From positions 93,575 through 157,574 of the forward strand of contig CAZFRM010000012.1 in NCBI GenBank assembly GCA_964521255.1: DNA of 64,000 nucleotides, in the 5' to 3' direction. Position numbers and translations under genes: made by a program. Source of the stretch: ZC4RG29 sp964521255. GTDB lineage: Bacteria > Bacteroidota > Bacteroidia > Cytophagales > Cyclobacteriaceae. A model generated the notes under the pieces. The model saw only the letters and a program-made list of their open reading frames with translations, had not been told where the DNA came from and ran no database searches. Every line of letters begins with the position of its first letter. Position 1 is the first letter of the stretch. Below are positions 40,438 through 49,134 of the stretch, piece by piece.

Positions 40438-43400
40438 CTAATCTTTAATAATCTTTTTAACAACCCTGGACTTCCCGGTGGATGAAGAAATTTCAACGAG
40501 GTACATGCCTTTTGGCGCTCTTGCCAGACTCAGCGTATTGCTGCTAAACGGTTGTAGAACTCTCACATCATACTGCTGTCCCATCAGGTTATAAACCCTT
40601 ACATTCAATTCATCGGTAAGATTTGATTCAATTAAAATATCATTATGTGTTGGGTTAGGATAAACGTTTACCCCTGCTTCAATAACATTTGAATCGTCAA
40701 TACCAACTATTGTAGAAGGATCAATGGTCACCGCTTTGGTTTCTCTTGCACGACAACCAGATGTTGTTGTTTCAATCACATTCACGCTGCCTGGATCCTT
40801 TCCCCACAAAACGCTTACACTTTCATCATTTCCTGTAAATGATGTAGCGCCTGTTACATCCCAACTATAAAGATTATTGGGATCAGGATTCTCAACCGTA
40901 AATTCAACAGTAGAATTAAAATCAACAATCTGTGGTCCCAGTATAACCGGTTGAGGTGGATCATTAACGGTTATAGAAAGTGTTCGGGCATCGCTGGTTC
41001 CGCACGAAGTATAGTATTGAACTGTCAGGGTATATTGACCAGCTCCATTAAACTGTACTGATGCGTGATCATTATTTGCTGTAACCTTCGCACCCGGAAT
41101 ATTCCAGTAGTAATTTACACCCGTGTTTGATGCCACTGAATATTCCGCTCCATCTCCATCACAAACAAACTGATCACCAAAAATGTATCCTGGTTGTACC
41201 GGCGCTTTCGGAGGTTCTAACTTTCCAAGACTTCCATATTCTCCGCAGAAATAAATCTGCGTGCCAGACTTTGAAACATTAGTCAGGCCGATAAAAGGAA
41301 GAACTCCTGTATACGTCCATGTCTGTCCGCCATCTTCACTTCTAAAGACTGTTCCATCACCAGTGAATGCATACCCCGTTTGAGCATCTTCAAAAATAAT
41401 TCGTTTGATCTCTGCTGAAATTCCGCTGAATACTTTTATCCAGTTCGCACCACCGTTTGTAGTCTTATACATTACACCATTCACGCCAGCCATCAGCCCT
41501 TCTGTTGCATTGAAGAAATAAATTGTATTAAAGGATTCACCAGACGCCGAATGGGTATAAATGTCTGACCAATTGGCGCCACCATCTATACTTTTAATCA
41601 CTTTACCAAGACGATCAACACCATATCCAATAACATCTGTTGGAAAATATATTTGTTGAAGTTGGTTTACAGTTGGGCTGGGGGCTTGTGTCCAGGACGT
41701 TCCATTATAGCTATAGATTTCTCCGGCGTGACCATAGGCGATTACAGCATTAGTTGAAAGTGCAATTACTTGTTTAGTATCTGCAGAGGCTGGTGCATAT
41801 ACTTCATTCCAGTTTGTTCCACCATTTGTGGTGCTATAAACCTTAGATCCATCGGTCATGTATCCATTAGCATCATCGAGAAATGATATTCCATAGATTG
41901 ATTTTTGAAGATTTTGTTTCCTCCAGGTGAGACCGCCGTCGGTTGTTTTATAAATATCTTCCACACCGGCAACATAACCTACATTCGTGGAGGAAAAGAA
42001 AACATCATAATAATCTTCTGAGCGCAATTCATGCTTTATCTCCCATGTTGTTGTGCCTTCAGTTGAACTCATGATAACACTCCCCGGCTCTGTCGAACTC
42101 AAATCAAAAGTATTCGCACCCACAAGTACTACTTTATTGCTTCCGCTATGGTAAGCTATGCCCGTCGCTGCGGTTATTGGATTACCCGGTATAACATCCC
42201 AGTTTGTTCCTCCATCGGTACTGAGTAACAATTCACCTGAGCCGCCAATAACATATCCAATTTCACTGGTAACAAAACGCACTTCCTCAAAGAAAACTCC
42301 GGTTATTCCAGGCACTTCTGTCCAATGTTCTCCACCATCGCCGGATGTAAACAAACTTGTGAAGGAAGTCATAAAGCCATCCTCATTATCAATAAAAGTT
42401 ATACTGGTAAAAAGATTAGCGTCACCAAGATTACTGGTATCAATCAGACTCCATGATGCACCTCCACTGCTGGTCTTGTGAACTGAGCCAAATGACGTAC
42501 AGGCAATACCATCATTTTCGTTCCAGAAGTAAAGAGAAGTGGGTGCTGTAGAAAAATGTTTTCCTTGCGAACTCCATTTTACTCCTCCGTTGGTAGTTTT
42601 CCAAATCTCTCCATTGATTCCTGCAACGTAGCCAATGTCAGCATCCAAAAAGAAGAGCGTCTTAGGCGCCACTTGCGCATTGGCGGGTAAATAAAGTTGA
42701 AACCATGTTATTCCATTATCTTCTGATTTTAATAACACACCATCGCCTGCAGCATAGCCGTTTGTGCCACTGAAAATCAACCGCGTAAGTTGATTAGTCA
42801 CACCCGTGTTCAAGGCAGTCCATGTAGTGCCTCCGTCTGTTGACCTTAGTAACTTTCCACCCTCACCACACACAAAGAGATGTCCTGACGCATTGTACTC
42901 AACATCTTGTAGTCCTGAATTAATTCGGTTCACAACAGATATACATTCACTTGCCAGCAAAGTATTTGATGGCACCTTCAACACGATAATTGTCAGTTGT
43001 CTTTCAACGCTTGTGATACTTCCTTGCGCCTTAACACGAATAGTGTAAATATTTTTGTTGTCATAGTCGAACTGCACCATTGATTTCAAAGCAGTACCAT
43101 CAATCTGAAATTTGCTGTTATCTGTATCACCTTCACCACTTACGAGACTGAATGTGTTCGATCCCGCTGCGGAAAGAGTACCGATAATTGTACCTGCGGC
43201 GAGCTTTTCCTGGATTGAATTCTTATTGATTGTAATTGATGTTTGCTCATTGGGCACTAAACTCTTTTTTAAAGAACCGTTCCCGAAGGAATTGCAAAAG
43301 CCTGTTCCCTCACTACCGGTTCCCTCAAGTTGAATCGTGTAATTGAATTCATTGGTATCATTGCTTTTAATCGAAAGGGTACCCGTCCGTTCTCCTTTAT

Positions 43401-44928
43401 CAAAAGGAAGAAAATAAACAGTGATGGGAAATTTTTGATCAGACTTTACGATAGCAGGAAGCTGACCTTCAATATAAAAATCTTTCCCGCTAACGGATAT
43501 TTCAGAAAGGATCAACTCCTTCGCGCCTACATTTCGAATCTCAATAATTTGTGATGAACAGTCATTTATCATAACCGCCTCAAAAGTCAAGCCTCCGCCA
43601 GATAATACTGATGATTGAGAAGGATTCAGAACATCAATTTCTGCAGATGGTTCAATGTTCCATATCGCATTTCCATAGCCATCATTGGCTGCAAAATAAA
43701 GCAGGCCATTCACATCTGTTAAACTGGAAGGACTCGAAGAAAAGCTTTGATTGATATTATAATATTCTTTAGTACCAGAAGCAGTTCCATCACTGATCCA
43801 TAACTCACCATCGCCCGACATGTAAATTTTTCCATCTGAAACAACGGGGATAAAATTCCCTGAGGATGGATATCCAAGTCTTACCGGACTGACAACCACT
43901 GTTCCTCCATCACTTCCGTCTGATTTCCACCATGCATCTGACTGAGAAGAGCCATTCTGAAAATAAAGACTCCCATTGAAAGCGAAAAAGTTTTTCATTG
44001 CCGAGTTATCCCAGGAAAATGATTTCACAAGGACTGTGCCTGACACTGTTCCGTCTGACCACCATAACTCATCAACCTTCTGATCATGATTTTTCTGAAT
44101 AGAGAAGAAAGCCTTATTCCCAACAGCAGTTAAGTTTGCCAATTCATCTGTACCCGAAGCAGGTGTTGTAAATTCTTTCAACAAGGAAGGAGCATTCGTT
44201 CCTGTTAATGAATATAGTCTTACGTCTACATTTTGTTCTGCGGATGTAGTAACGAAAAGTTGATTCCCCACTGCTGTAAGATTCTTAAGGTAGAAGTAAG
44301 CATCCACCGTAACCTCAGCGGTACCTCCTAATGTACCATCGGTACGCCAAAGCTTTTCATTGCCATTTGATCCGAATGCATAGTAGAGGTAATCGCCGGC
44401 AACTTCGATGTCTGCAATTCTTCCAAAACCCATGTCCTTGAGTAAGACTGTTCCTGCGCTTGTACCATCTGACTTATAAACAGAAGTATTAAAGCCATCC
44501 GAAGAGAAAGCACCAAAATAAAGTTCATTATTAAAGACTGTGAGCGCATGTGGATCTGAGCCATTGGCATCGCCCGGTAAAATATCTTGCAATAAAACTG
44601 TACCTGCTGTAGTTCCATCACTCTTCCACACTTCGGTACCATACTGAAGGGAATTTGCTACAAAGAATAAATTACCATTAAAACTTGTCAGGTAAGCCGG
44701 GTCTGAACTGTTGAAGCCAGGATAGATATCCTTTAAAAGGCTGGTGCCTTCCGGTGTACCATCGGTAACCCAAAGTTCGGCACCATGAATATCATCGTCT
44801 GCAACAAAGAAGGCTTTGCTGCCAACTGCAGTGATGCTTGAAACAGAATTGAATTTTTTAATAAAGTTCTGAGCCGACAGTCCTGAATAAGTAAAGACTA
44901 TCGCCAAAAAAAATAAAAATCTCTGCAT
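40438..44928 (-). CDS. Large type IX-secreted repeat protein
   Basis: The 1496-residue protein has a signal peptide (MQRFLFFLAIVFTYSGLSAQ). N-terminal ELWxxDGT repeats (AELWVTDGTPEGT, TEVWKSDGTTAGT, KLWRTDGTLGGT; ~50-420) are followed by an abnormal-spindle-like/choice-of-anchor beta domain (~430-545) and a cadherin-like domain (~560-660). A long YCF48/BNR propeller series follows (STDGGTTW, KTTNGGVKW, KSIDGGANW, RSEDGGQTW; ~670-1230), then two PKD/Ig-like domains. The C-terminal type IX sorting domain is VYPNPTHNDILIES...GMYLVEISSSTGKSRVVKKIIK. It should be exported through the T9SS and attached at or released from the cell surface. Function is unknown. Confidence 0.9.
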   Translation of the reverse strand: MQRFLFFLAIVFTYSGLSAQNFIKKFNSVSSITAVGSKAFFVADDDIHGAELWVTDGTPEGTSLLKDIYPGFNSSDPAYLTSFNGNLFFVANSLQYGTEVWKSDGTTAGTVLLQDILPGDANGSDPHALTVFNNELYFGAFSSDGFNTSVYKSDGTSAGTVLLKDMGFGRIADIEVAGDYLYYAFGSNGNEKLWRTDGTLGGTAEVTVDAYFYLKNLTAVGNQLFVTTSAEQNVDVRLYSLTGTNAPSLLKEFTTPASGTDELANLTAVGNKAFFSIQKNHDQKVDELWWSDGTVSGTVLVKSFSWDNSAMKNFFAFNGSLYFQNGSSQSDAWWKSDGSDGGTVVVSPVRLGYPSSGNFIPVVSDGKIYMSGDGELWISDGTASGTKEYYNINQSFSSSPSSLTDVNGLLYFAANDGYGNAIWNIEPSAEIDVLNPSQSSVLSGGGLTFEAVMINDCSSQIIEIRNVGAKELILSEISVSGKDFYIEGQLPAIVKSDQKFPITVYFLPFDKGERTGTLSIKSNDTNEFNYTIQLEGTGSEGTGFCNSFGNGSLKKSLVPNEQTSITINKNSIQEKLAAGTIIGTLSAAGSNTFSLVSGEGDTDNSKFQIDGTALKSMVQFDYDNKNIYTIRVKAQGSITSVERQLTIIVLKVPSNTLLASECISVVNRINSGLQDVEYNASGHLFVCGEGGKLLRSTDGGTTWTALNTGVTNQLTRLIFSGTNGYAAGDGVLLKSEDNGITWFQLYLPANAQVAPKTLFFLDADIGYVAGINGEIWKTTNGGVKWSSQGKHFSTAPTSLYFWNENDGIACTSFGSVHKTSSGGASWSLIDTSNLGDANLFTSITFIDNEDGFMTSFTSLFTSGDGGEHWTEVPGITGVFFEEVRFVTSEIGYVIGGSGELLLSTDGGTNWDVIPGNPITAATGIAYHSGSNKVVLVGANTFDLSSTEPGSVIMSSTEGTTTWEIKHELRSEDYYDVFFSSTNVGYVAGVEDIYKTTDGGLTWRKQNLQKSIYGISFLDDANGYMTDGSKVYSTTNGGTNWNEVYAPASADTKQVIALSTNAVIAYGHAGEIYSYNGTSWTQAPSPTVNQLQQIYFPTDVIGYGVDRLGKVIKSIDGGANWSDIYTHSASGESFNTIYFFNATEGLMAGVNGVMYKTTNGGANWIKVFSGISAEIKRIIFEDAQTGYAFTGDGTVFRSEDGGQTWTYTGVLPFIGLTNVSKSGTQIYFCGEYGSLGKLEPPKAPVQPGYIFGDQFVCDGDGAEYSVASNTGVNYYWNIPGAKVTANNDHASVQFNGAGQYTLTVQYYTSCGTSDARTLSITVNDPPQPVILGPQIVDFNSTVEFTVENPDPNNLYSWDVTGATSFTGNDESVSVLWGKDPGSVNVIETTTSGCRARETKAVTIDPSTIVGIDDSNVIEAGVNVYPNPTHNDILIESNLTDELNVRVYNLMGQQYDVRVLQPFSSNTLSLARAPKGMYLVEISSSTGKSRVVKKIIKD

Positions 44929-45125
44929 ATTGACCTAACAGACAAAAAGCACAAACATGCGAAATATACAAATTTTCAAATGCGAAAATTAATTTATCTC
45001 ATCCGGGGAGTAGACTAAAATCCACATGCCTATAAATTCGGGTATGAGATAAATACTGGCAGGCTAAGTTTAGTTTATGCTAACCGCTTATTAAATGTGA
45101 TGTGATGTTCCGGCACTCAGGTTAA

Positions 45126-45133
45126 TAATTTTG
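45126..45133 (+). promoter_or_regulatory. Possible -7 element for the OsmC gene
   Basis: TAATTTTG matches TAnnTTTG, 50 nt before the ATG at 45184. The -33 region is weak. Confidence 0.35.
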
Positions 45134-45183
45134 TATTACCTTAGGTCTCCAATTAAAAACTTCAAACTCAAAATCAAATACGT

Positions 45184-45594
45184 ATGAAAAGAAAAGCGAC
45201 TGCAATCTGGAAAGGATCTGGCAAAGAAGGCACCGGGATATTGACTACACAGAGTTCCGTATTACACTCTACAAAATATACCTATAGCACACGTTTTGAA
45301 GATGCACCCGGGACAAACCCTGAGGAACTGGTAGCTGCTGCCCATGCCGGATGCTTTGCTATGAAATTAAGTTTTGTGCTTGGCGAAGCAGGCTTTACAC
45401 CCGATGAACTTCTTGTTGAGTGTACTGTAGCTTTGGTTGATGGCTCAATAAAAACATCGCATCTTGATCTTAAAGCAAAAATTTCGGGCATCAGTAAAGA
45501 CAAATTTGAAGCCGCTGCTAATGATGCAAAAGAAAATTGCCCTATTTCAAAATCACTCACAGCGACGGTGACGTTGGATGCAACGTTAGTCTAA
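45184..45594 (+). CDS. OsmC family peroxiredoxin
   Basis: This 136-residue thiol-dependent organic hydroperoxide reductase is of the OsmC (YhfA/OsmC-like) family. The two redox cysteines are Cys57 (AAAHAGCFAMKLSF) and Cys119 (ENCPISKSL), and the supporting Arg37 and Glu47/48 (GTNPEELVAA) are present. It is a complete single gene, probably detoxifying lipid or organic peroxides in an aerobic cell. A hairpin made of TTGGTCATTAGTC words follows the stop codon. Confidence 0.93.
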   Translation: MKRKATAIWKGSGKEGTGILTTQSSVLHSTKYTYSTRFEDAPGTNPEELVAAAHAGCFAMKLSFVLGEAGFTPDELLVECTVALVDGSIKTSHLDLKAKISGISKDKFEAAANDAKENCPISKSLTATVTLDATLV

Positions 45595-45599
45595 CAGAT

Positions 45600-45673
45600 T
45601 TTGGTCATTAGTCAATAGTCATTGGGATGGACACAATATTGCTCCTACTAATGACTTTTGACCATTGACCAAT
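45600..45673. repeat. Intergenic hairpin, GGTCATTAGTCA word family
   Basis: The left arm is TTGGTCATTAGTCAATAGTC. Right-arm words in reverse complement are TATTGGTCAATGGTC and AAAGTCATTAGT. It starts 6 nt past the osmC stop codon. Confidence 0.6.
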
Positions 45674-45790
45674 AATCAACTGCAACTTCCCATACCCAAT
45701 CCTCCCTCGTACATCTCACCTTGTTACATATGTATCACTCTTTGGTACAAAGTTTTCATTGGTTTCTGTAACCAGGTATTACTTTTATAT

Positions 45791-45821
45791 CCCCAAATGG
45801 GGTTACCAGGCCCTGGTTTTT
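45791..45821 (+). terminator. Two short hairpins before a T run
   Basis: CCCCAAATGGGG is followed by ACCAGGCCCTGGTTTTT. These are compact stem-loops with five T residues after the second. It may be an attenuator for the small downstream frame or simply a terminator. Confidence 0.35.
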
Positions 45822-45855
45822 ACATGAACAGTAACTTATTAATATCCCAAACACA

Positions 45856-45945
45856 ATGAAAACCACTGTTCTCCGATCCCTCTCTTTCGTAACAGGCATT
45901 TTAGTGGCCATTGTTATACTTTTTATTTTCATCGCACACTTTTAA
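45856..45945 (+). CDS. Possible 29-residue single-helix membrane peptide
   Basis: An ATG at 45856 opens MKTTVLRSLSFVTGILVAI followed by VILFIFIAHF and a TAA. A short basic N-terminus precedes one hydrophobic helix, as in many membrane micropeptides. It is preceded by a structured leader (hairpins at 45791-45821) and stands 108 nt before the permease gene. It is too short for certainty; conservation would be needed. Confidence 0.4.
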   Translation: MKTTVLRSLSFVTGILVAIVILFIFIAHF

Positions 45946-46053
45946 ACAGGAAGGAAAGTGGAGGTTTTTAAAAAGCCTTTAACTGACAACTTATAACTGT
46001 TTCCCCGAATGAAGGTTTTTTTGTAGTATTAGAAAACCTTACCCCATACCTTT

Positions 46054-47448
46054 TTGATTACTTCATCTACTAATGAGCTTAACAGAACACTTGGCCTGAA
46101 GCTCGCCGTTGTCGCTGTCATTGGAAATATTCTCGGCTCTGGTGTCTATAAAAAAGTTGCACCGATGGCTGCCGAACTGGACTCCGCACCGCTTGTTCTT
46201 CTATGCTGGCTTCTTGGTGGAATAGTTACTTTGTTCGGTGCCTTGTGCAGCGCTGAACTTGCCGGCATGTTGGCCGACACCGGCGGTGAGTTCGCCTACT
46301 TCAAAAGGATCTACAATCGTTTCTTCGCTTTTATTTTCGGATGGACTGTCTTCTCAGTGATCAAGACCGCTACCATTGCATCACTGGCGTATGTCTTTAC
46401 TCAATCGCTCAATGGAATTGTTCCCCTACCCGATTTATTAACAAGTTGGTCTCATCTTAATTTCTTCGGTGTCTTCCACCCTTTCGCTGATTTCAATATT
46501 AAGATTGTTGCCATCACTCTGATACTGCTACTCACATTATTTAATACGCGCGGCATTCGAACAGGCATGGGATTAAGTACAGGCTTGCTTATTCTGGTGA
46601 TATTGGGGATTTCTATGATAATCCTTTTTGGTTTATCAAGCAGTCAGTCCAATGTGGCTCCCGTATTTAGTGATCATAGTGACACACCTTTTCATATCAG
46701 TTCAATCTTTACAGCCATGCTTGCTGCGTTTTGGGCATACGAAGGCTGGAGTGCTGTTGGGTATATTGCCGGTGAAATTAAAGAGCCAAACAAAAATGTG
46801 CCGCGCAGTCTTGCCATAGGGGTGTTGACCGTAATTGCTTTATATCTTTTGGTGAACACAACTTACCTTTCGCTTCTCTCTATTCCTGAATTAAACTTTA
46901 TTTATGAATCGCATAATCAAATTGCGGCGGTGGAAGCCGTAAGAGTATTTTGGGGTTCAGGTGGAGCGATACTCATTTCGTTTCTCATTCTGATTACTAC
47001 TCTCGGTTGTAATCATGCCAGCATCATCAGCAACGCGCGTGTGTTTTACGCTATGGCCAAAGATGGTTTGTTCTTTAAAAATGTAGGAACAGTTAACCAT
47101 CACAAAGTTCCTGCAACAGCGCTGTGGTATCAAGGTATTTGGTCGAGCATCCTTGTTCTTTCCGGAACATTCGATCAGCTAACAGATATGCTCATCTTTG
47201 CGGCGTTCATATTTTACGGTGCAACTACATTAGGTGTTGTTCTCATGCGAATACGGGAACCCAAGTTGCACAGACCCTACAAAGTTTGGGGTTATCCTAT
47301 TGTACCTGCACTCTTCCTGATTTTTTGCGTGGGGTTTATTTTTAACACCATTCTCTCACGACCAAGAGAAGCTGGCATCGGATTAGTACTTATCGCTATT
47401 GGAATTCCATTTTATTTTTACTTTACCCGGGCGAAAGGAAAGGGTTAG
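46054..47448 (+). CDS. APC superfamily amino-acid permease
   Basis: The 464-residue protein has twelve predicted helices and is of the APC/LAT type. Signatures are LGLKLAVVAVIGNILGSGVYKKV (unwound helix 1 with the Gly motif, residues ~12-34), GWTVFSVIKTATIASLAYVF, and AFWAYEGWSAVGYIAGEIKEPNKNVPRSLAIG. The frame begins with TTG at 46054; there is no ATG before helix 1, so TTG is taken as the start. It is likely an importer or exchanger of amino acids. It is a single gene. Confidence 0.88.
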   Translation: MITSSTNELNRTLGLKLAVVAVIGNILGSGVYKKVAPMAAELDSAPLVLLCWLLGGIVTLFGALCSAELAGMLADTGGEFAYFKRIYNRFFAFIFGWTVFSVIKTATIASLAYVFTQSLNGIVPLPDLLTSWSHLNFFGVFHPFADFNIKIVAITLILLLTLFNTRGIRTGMGLSTGLLILVILGISMIILFGLSSSQSNVAPVFSDHSDTPFHISSIFTAMLAAFWAYEGWSAVGYIAGEIKEPNKNVPRSLAIGVLTVIALYLLVNTTYLSLLSIPELNFIYESHNQIAAVEAVRVFWGSGGAILISFLILITTLGCNHASIISNARVFYAMAKDGLFFKNVGTVNHHKVPATALWYQGIWSSILVLSGTFDQLTDMLIFAAFIFYGATTLGVVLMRIREPKLHRPYKVWGYPIVPALFLIFCVGFIFNTILSRPREAGIGLVLIAIGIPFYFYFTRAKGKG

Positions 47449-47463
47449 TAAGGGTTTCACTGT

Positions 47464-48048
47464 TCACAGCTTATTCTTGTCACTGTTTCTTTGGTCAATT
47501 CTGGCTTTTGTCATTCTCTCCCTTAAGCCCCCTTCATTTATGAAGGCCGTTTCCAATGATTTGATTTGCTGGCTTAATAAATAGCTTACAATATTTATCA
47601 AACAAATCATTGAGTTTGCACAAATTTCAGGTCTCTCATGTTCAATAGCTTTGCGATATGTTTCGTAAGTAGCATTAGGGGTTCGGTTAATTTCCCGGAA
47701 TCGTTGTGTAAAGCGATGGCTCTTGCCCCATATCTCATATTTTCTACTTCTGAGAAAATCTTCAAAGTCTATTTTGAGTTCTTCCAACGAAGCTCTGGCT
47801 ACGTTAGTGAGTTTAATTTCCATTTCCTTTGATGTACCTGAGGCCATGCTTGCTTCAACAATATTTTGTTTACCGCTTCTTGCAGCCTGTACCATTTGGT
47901 CTATTGTACGATCATACTTTTTGAAAAACCGATTTGTAAAATAAACCGTGCCATCATAAATGATCTCGGATTTCTGATAGGTTATCAGGTTGCGATAACC
48001 ACCATGCTTTGGTATAAATCCTTCAGTGGTTTTACTTTGCTCTTCCAT
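47464..48048 (-). CDS. Four-helix-bundle protein with suffix domain
   Basis: The 194-residue protein belongs to the four-helix-bundle family best known as ORFs in 23S rRNA intervening sequences. It has VYFTNRFFKKYDRTIDQMVQAARSGKQNIVEASMASGT, ELKIDFEDFLRSRKYEIWGK and a C-terminal suffix with ANSMICLINIVSYLLSQQIKSLETAFINEGGLRERM (motifs read in parts). The function of the family is unknown, though it forms pentameric bundles. Here it is chromosomal, not inside an rRNA gene. A GGGACTTAGGGAC hairpin starts 15 nt upstream of its ATG. Confidence 0.87.
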   Translation of the reverse strand: MEEQSKTTEGFIPKHGGYRNLITYQKSEIIYDGTVYFTNRFFKKYDRTIDQMVQAARSGKQNIVEASMASGTSKEMEIKLTNVARASLEELKIDFEDFLRSRKYEIWGKSHRFTQRFREINRTPNATYETYRKAIEHERPEICANSMICLINIVSYLLSQQIKSLETAFINEGGLRERMTKARIDQRNSDKNKL

Positions 48049-48062
48049 TTATTCTCAGTGAC

Positions 48063-48114
48063 ATTAGGGACTCATGGGACTTTTTAACTGTCGCTGCTGT
48101 CCCTAAGTCCCAAT
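48063..48114. repeat. Intergenic hairpin, TTAGGGACT word family
   Basis: The left arm is ATTAGGGACTCATGGGAC. The right arm in reverse complement is ATTGGGACTTAGGGACAGC. It lies between the four-helix-bundle gene and the globin fragment, immediately upstream of the former. Confidence 0.6.
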
Positions 48115-48148
48115 AAAATAATAGGTAATGGCAGCAATAGTTTCCAAA

Positions 48149-48295
48149 TTAACGTTGTTTTTCCTTGATCACTTCTTTATCGGTCTTGAATAAATGTGAG
48201 ATTACTTCGTTTTGGAATACAAGATCATAAAACCGATCCACCAAAACTTTTAAATTCTCTTCACCCAACTGCTGAAACAAAGTTTCTTGTGTCAT
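48149..48295 (-). pseudogene. N-terminal fragment of a truncated (group II) haemoglobin
   Basis: The 48-codon frame starts with ATG at 48295: MTQETLFQQLGEENLKVLV, then DRFYDLVFQNEVISHLFKTD and KEVIKEKQR followed by TAA. The pattern LVDxFYxLVFxxxxIxxLFxTDxExxKxKQ matches the first helices of bacterial 2-on-2 globins, which then continue with LFLTQFLGGP and need ~120 residues in all. Here the homology ends at KQR and non-globin DNA follows, including the hairpin at 48063-48114. The haem-ligand His helix is missing, so it is a remnant. Confidence 0.7.
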
Positions 48296-48375
48296 AATTT
48301 ATTACGACCCAAGATGTGCTATTTTATGGAAAAAATAAAATCTGAAAACAGATCAGGTAAGAGGCAGATGTTTTA

Positions 48376-48440
48376 CCTGGTGTCTTGGTGCCTTTGTGGC
48401 TTAAAGCTTATTTTGCCACGAAGGCACTAAGTCACAAAGG
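48376..48440. repeat. Intergenic hairpin, GCCACGAAGGCACTAAG word family
   Basis: The left arm in reverse complement is GCCACAAAGGCACCAAGACA. The right arm is GCCACGAAGGCACTAAGTCA. About 19 of the first 22 positions pair. It lies between the globin remnant and a GNAT gene. Confidence 0.75.
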
Positions 48441-48490
48441 AGTAACAAAATATTCTATTTTGGTTTGATATTTCTATTTACACGAAACAG

Positions 48491-48540
48491 TTGCTCGCGT
48501 TCAAGTTTGTGCGATAGCGAACGGTTTGTTTGGCGAGCAA
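48491..48540. repeat. GC-rich hairpin TTGCTCGC/GCGAGCAA
   Basis: A perfect 8-bp outer stem is followed inward by GTTC...GAAC, with a 50-nt span. It lies 15 nt past the stop of the minus-strand GNAT gene and may serve as its terminator, although no clear T run follows. Confidence 0.55.
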
Positions 48541-48554
48541 TGTGAACAGAAATT

Positions 48555-49037
48555 CTACAATATCTTTTCCCAATACCCAACATCGATCCACTGGTCAAAC
48601 TTTCTTCCTACTTCGCTGAAGTGTGCACACTTTTTAAAGCCCAGTTTTTCATGTAAACCAACGCTGGCCTCATTTGGTAATGATATTCCTCCAACGATAT
48701 AATGGATATTGTTCTCTTTCAATGCATGAAGTAAATGCTCATACAGCTTGATTCCTACTCCTCTACCGGTGTGATTGTTATCAAGATAAACTGTTCCCTC
48801 CACAGCGAATCGGTAGGCAGAACGTTCTTTCCATGAACTTGCATAAGCATATCCAATCACACTTCCGTTTTCCTCATAAACAATCCAGGGAAACTTTGTT
48901 GTCACCTGATTCACTCTACGTTCCATTTCTTTTACATCAATTTCCTGCTCTTCAAAAGTGACAATAGTATGCCGGATGTAGTAATTATAAATTCTACATA
49001 TAGCGGACAAATCTTCTTTAGTAACATTTCTTATCAT
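48555..49037 (-). CDS. GNAT N-acetyltransferase
   Basis: The 160-residue protein is of the phosphinothricin-acetyltransferase-like GNAT group: FEEQEIDVKEMERRV, PWIVYEENGSVIGYAYASSWKERSAYRF, VEGTVYLDNNHTGRGVGIKLYEHLL (acetyl-CoA loop GRGVG) and GGISLPNEASVGLHEKLGFKKCAHFSEVGRKFDQWIDVGYWEK. Members acetylate small amines, amino-acid analogues or methionine derivatives. The actual substrate is unknown. It is a single gene. Confidence 0.9.
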   Translation of the reverse strand: MIRNVTKEDLSAICRIYNYYIRHTIVTFEEQEIDVKEMERRVNQVTTKFPWIVYEENGSVIGYAYASSWKERSAYRFAVEGTVYLDNNHTGRGVGIKLYEHLLHALKENNIHYIVGGISLPNEASVGLHEKLGFKKCAHFSEVGRKFDQWIDVGYWEKIL

Positions 49038-49134
49038 GTCTGTTTTAAGGATAATAAGTTTGCAGGTAAATATAATATAGCAAAATGGAAGGTGGTATTT
49101 GGCAATTCAATTTGAAAAAATAATTTACTCAAAC

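Noticed and set aside
45665..45859. A 64-codon plus-strand frame after osmC
   Set aside because: The product is Pro/Cys-rich with no domain or plausible helix pattern, and it runs through two hairpins and a T run. It looks like open non-coding DNA.
47478..48063. 8-bp inverted repeat TGTCACTG/CAGTGACA at the two ends of the four-helix-bundle gene, echoing the GxxExxY unit
   Set aside because: Eight bases in windows of this size can match by chance, and no extension beyond the core was found.
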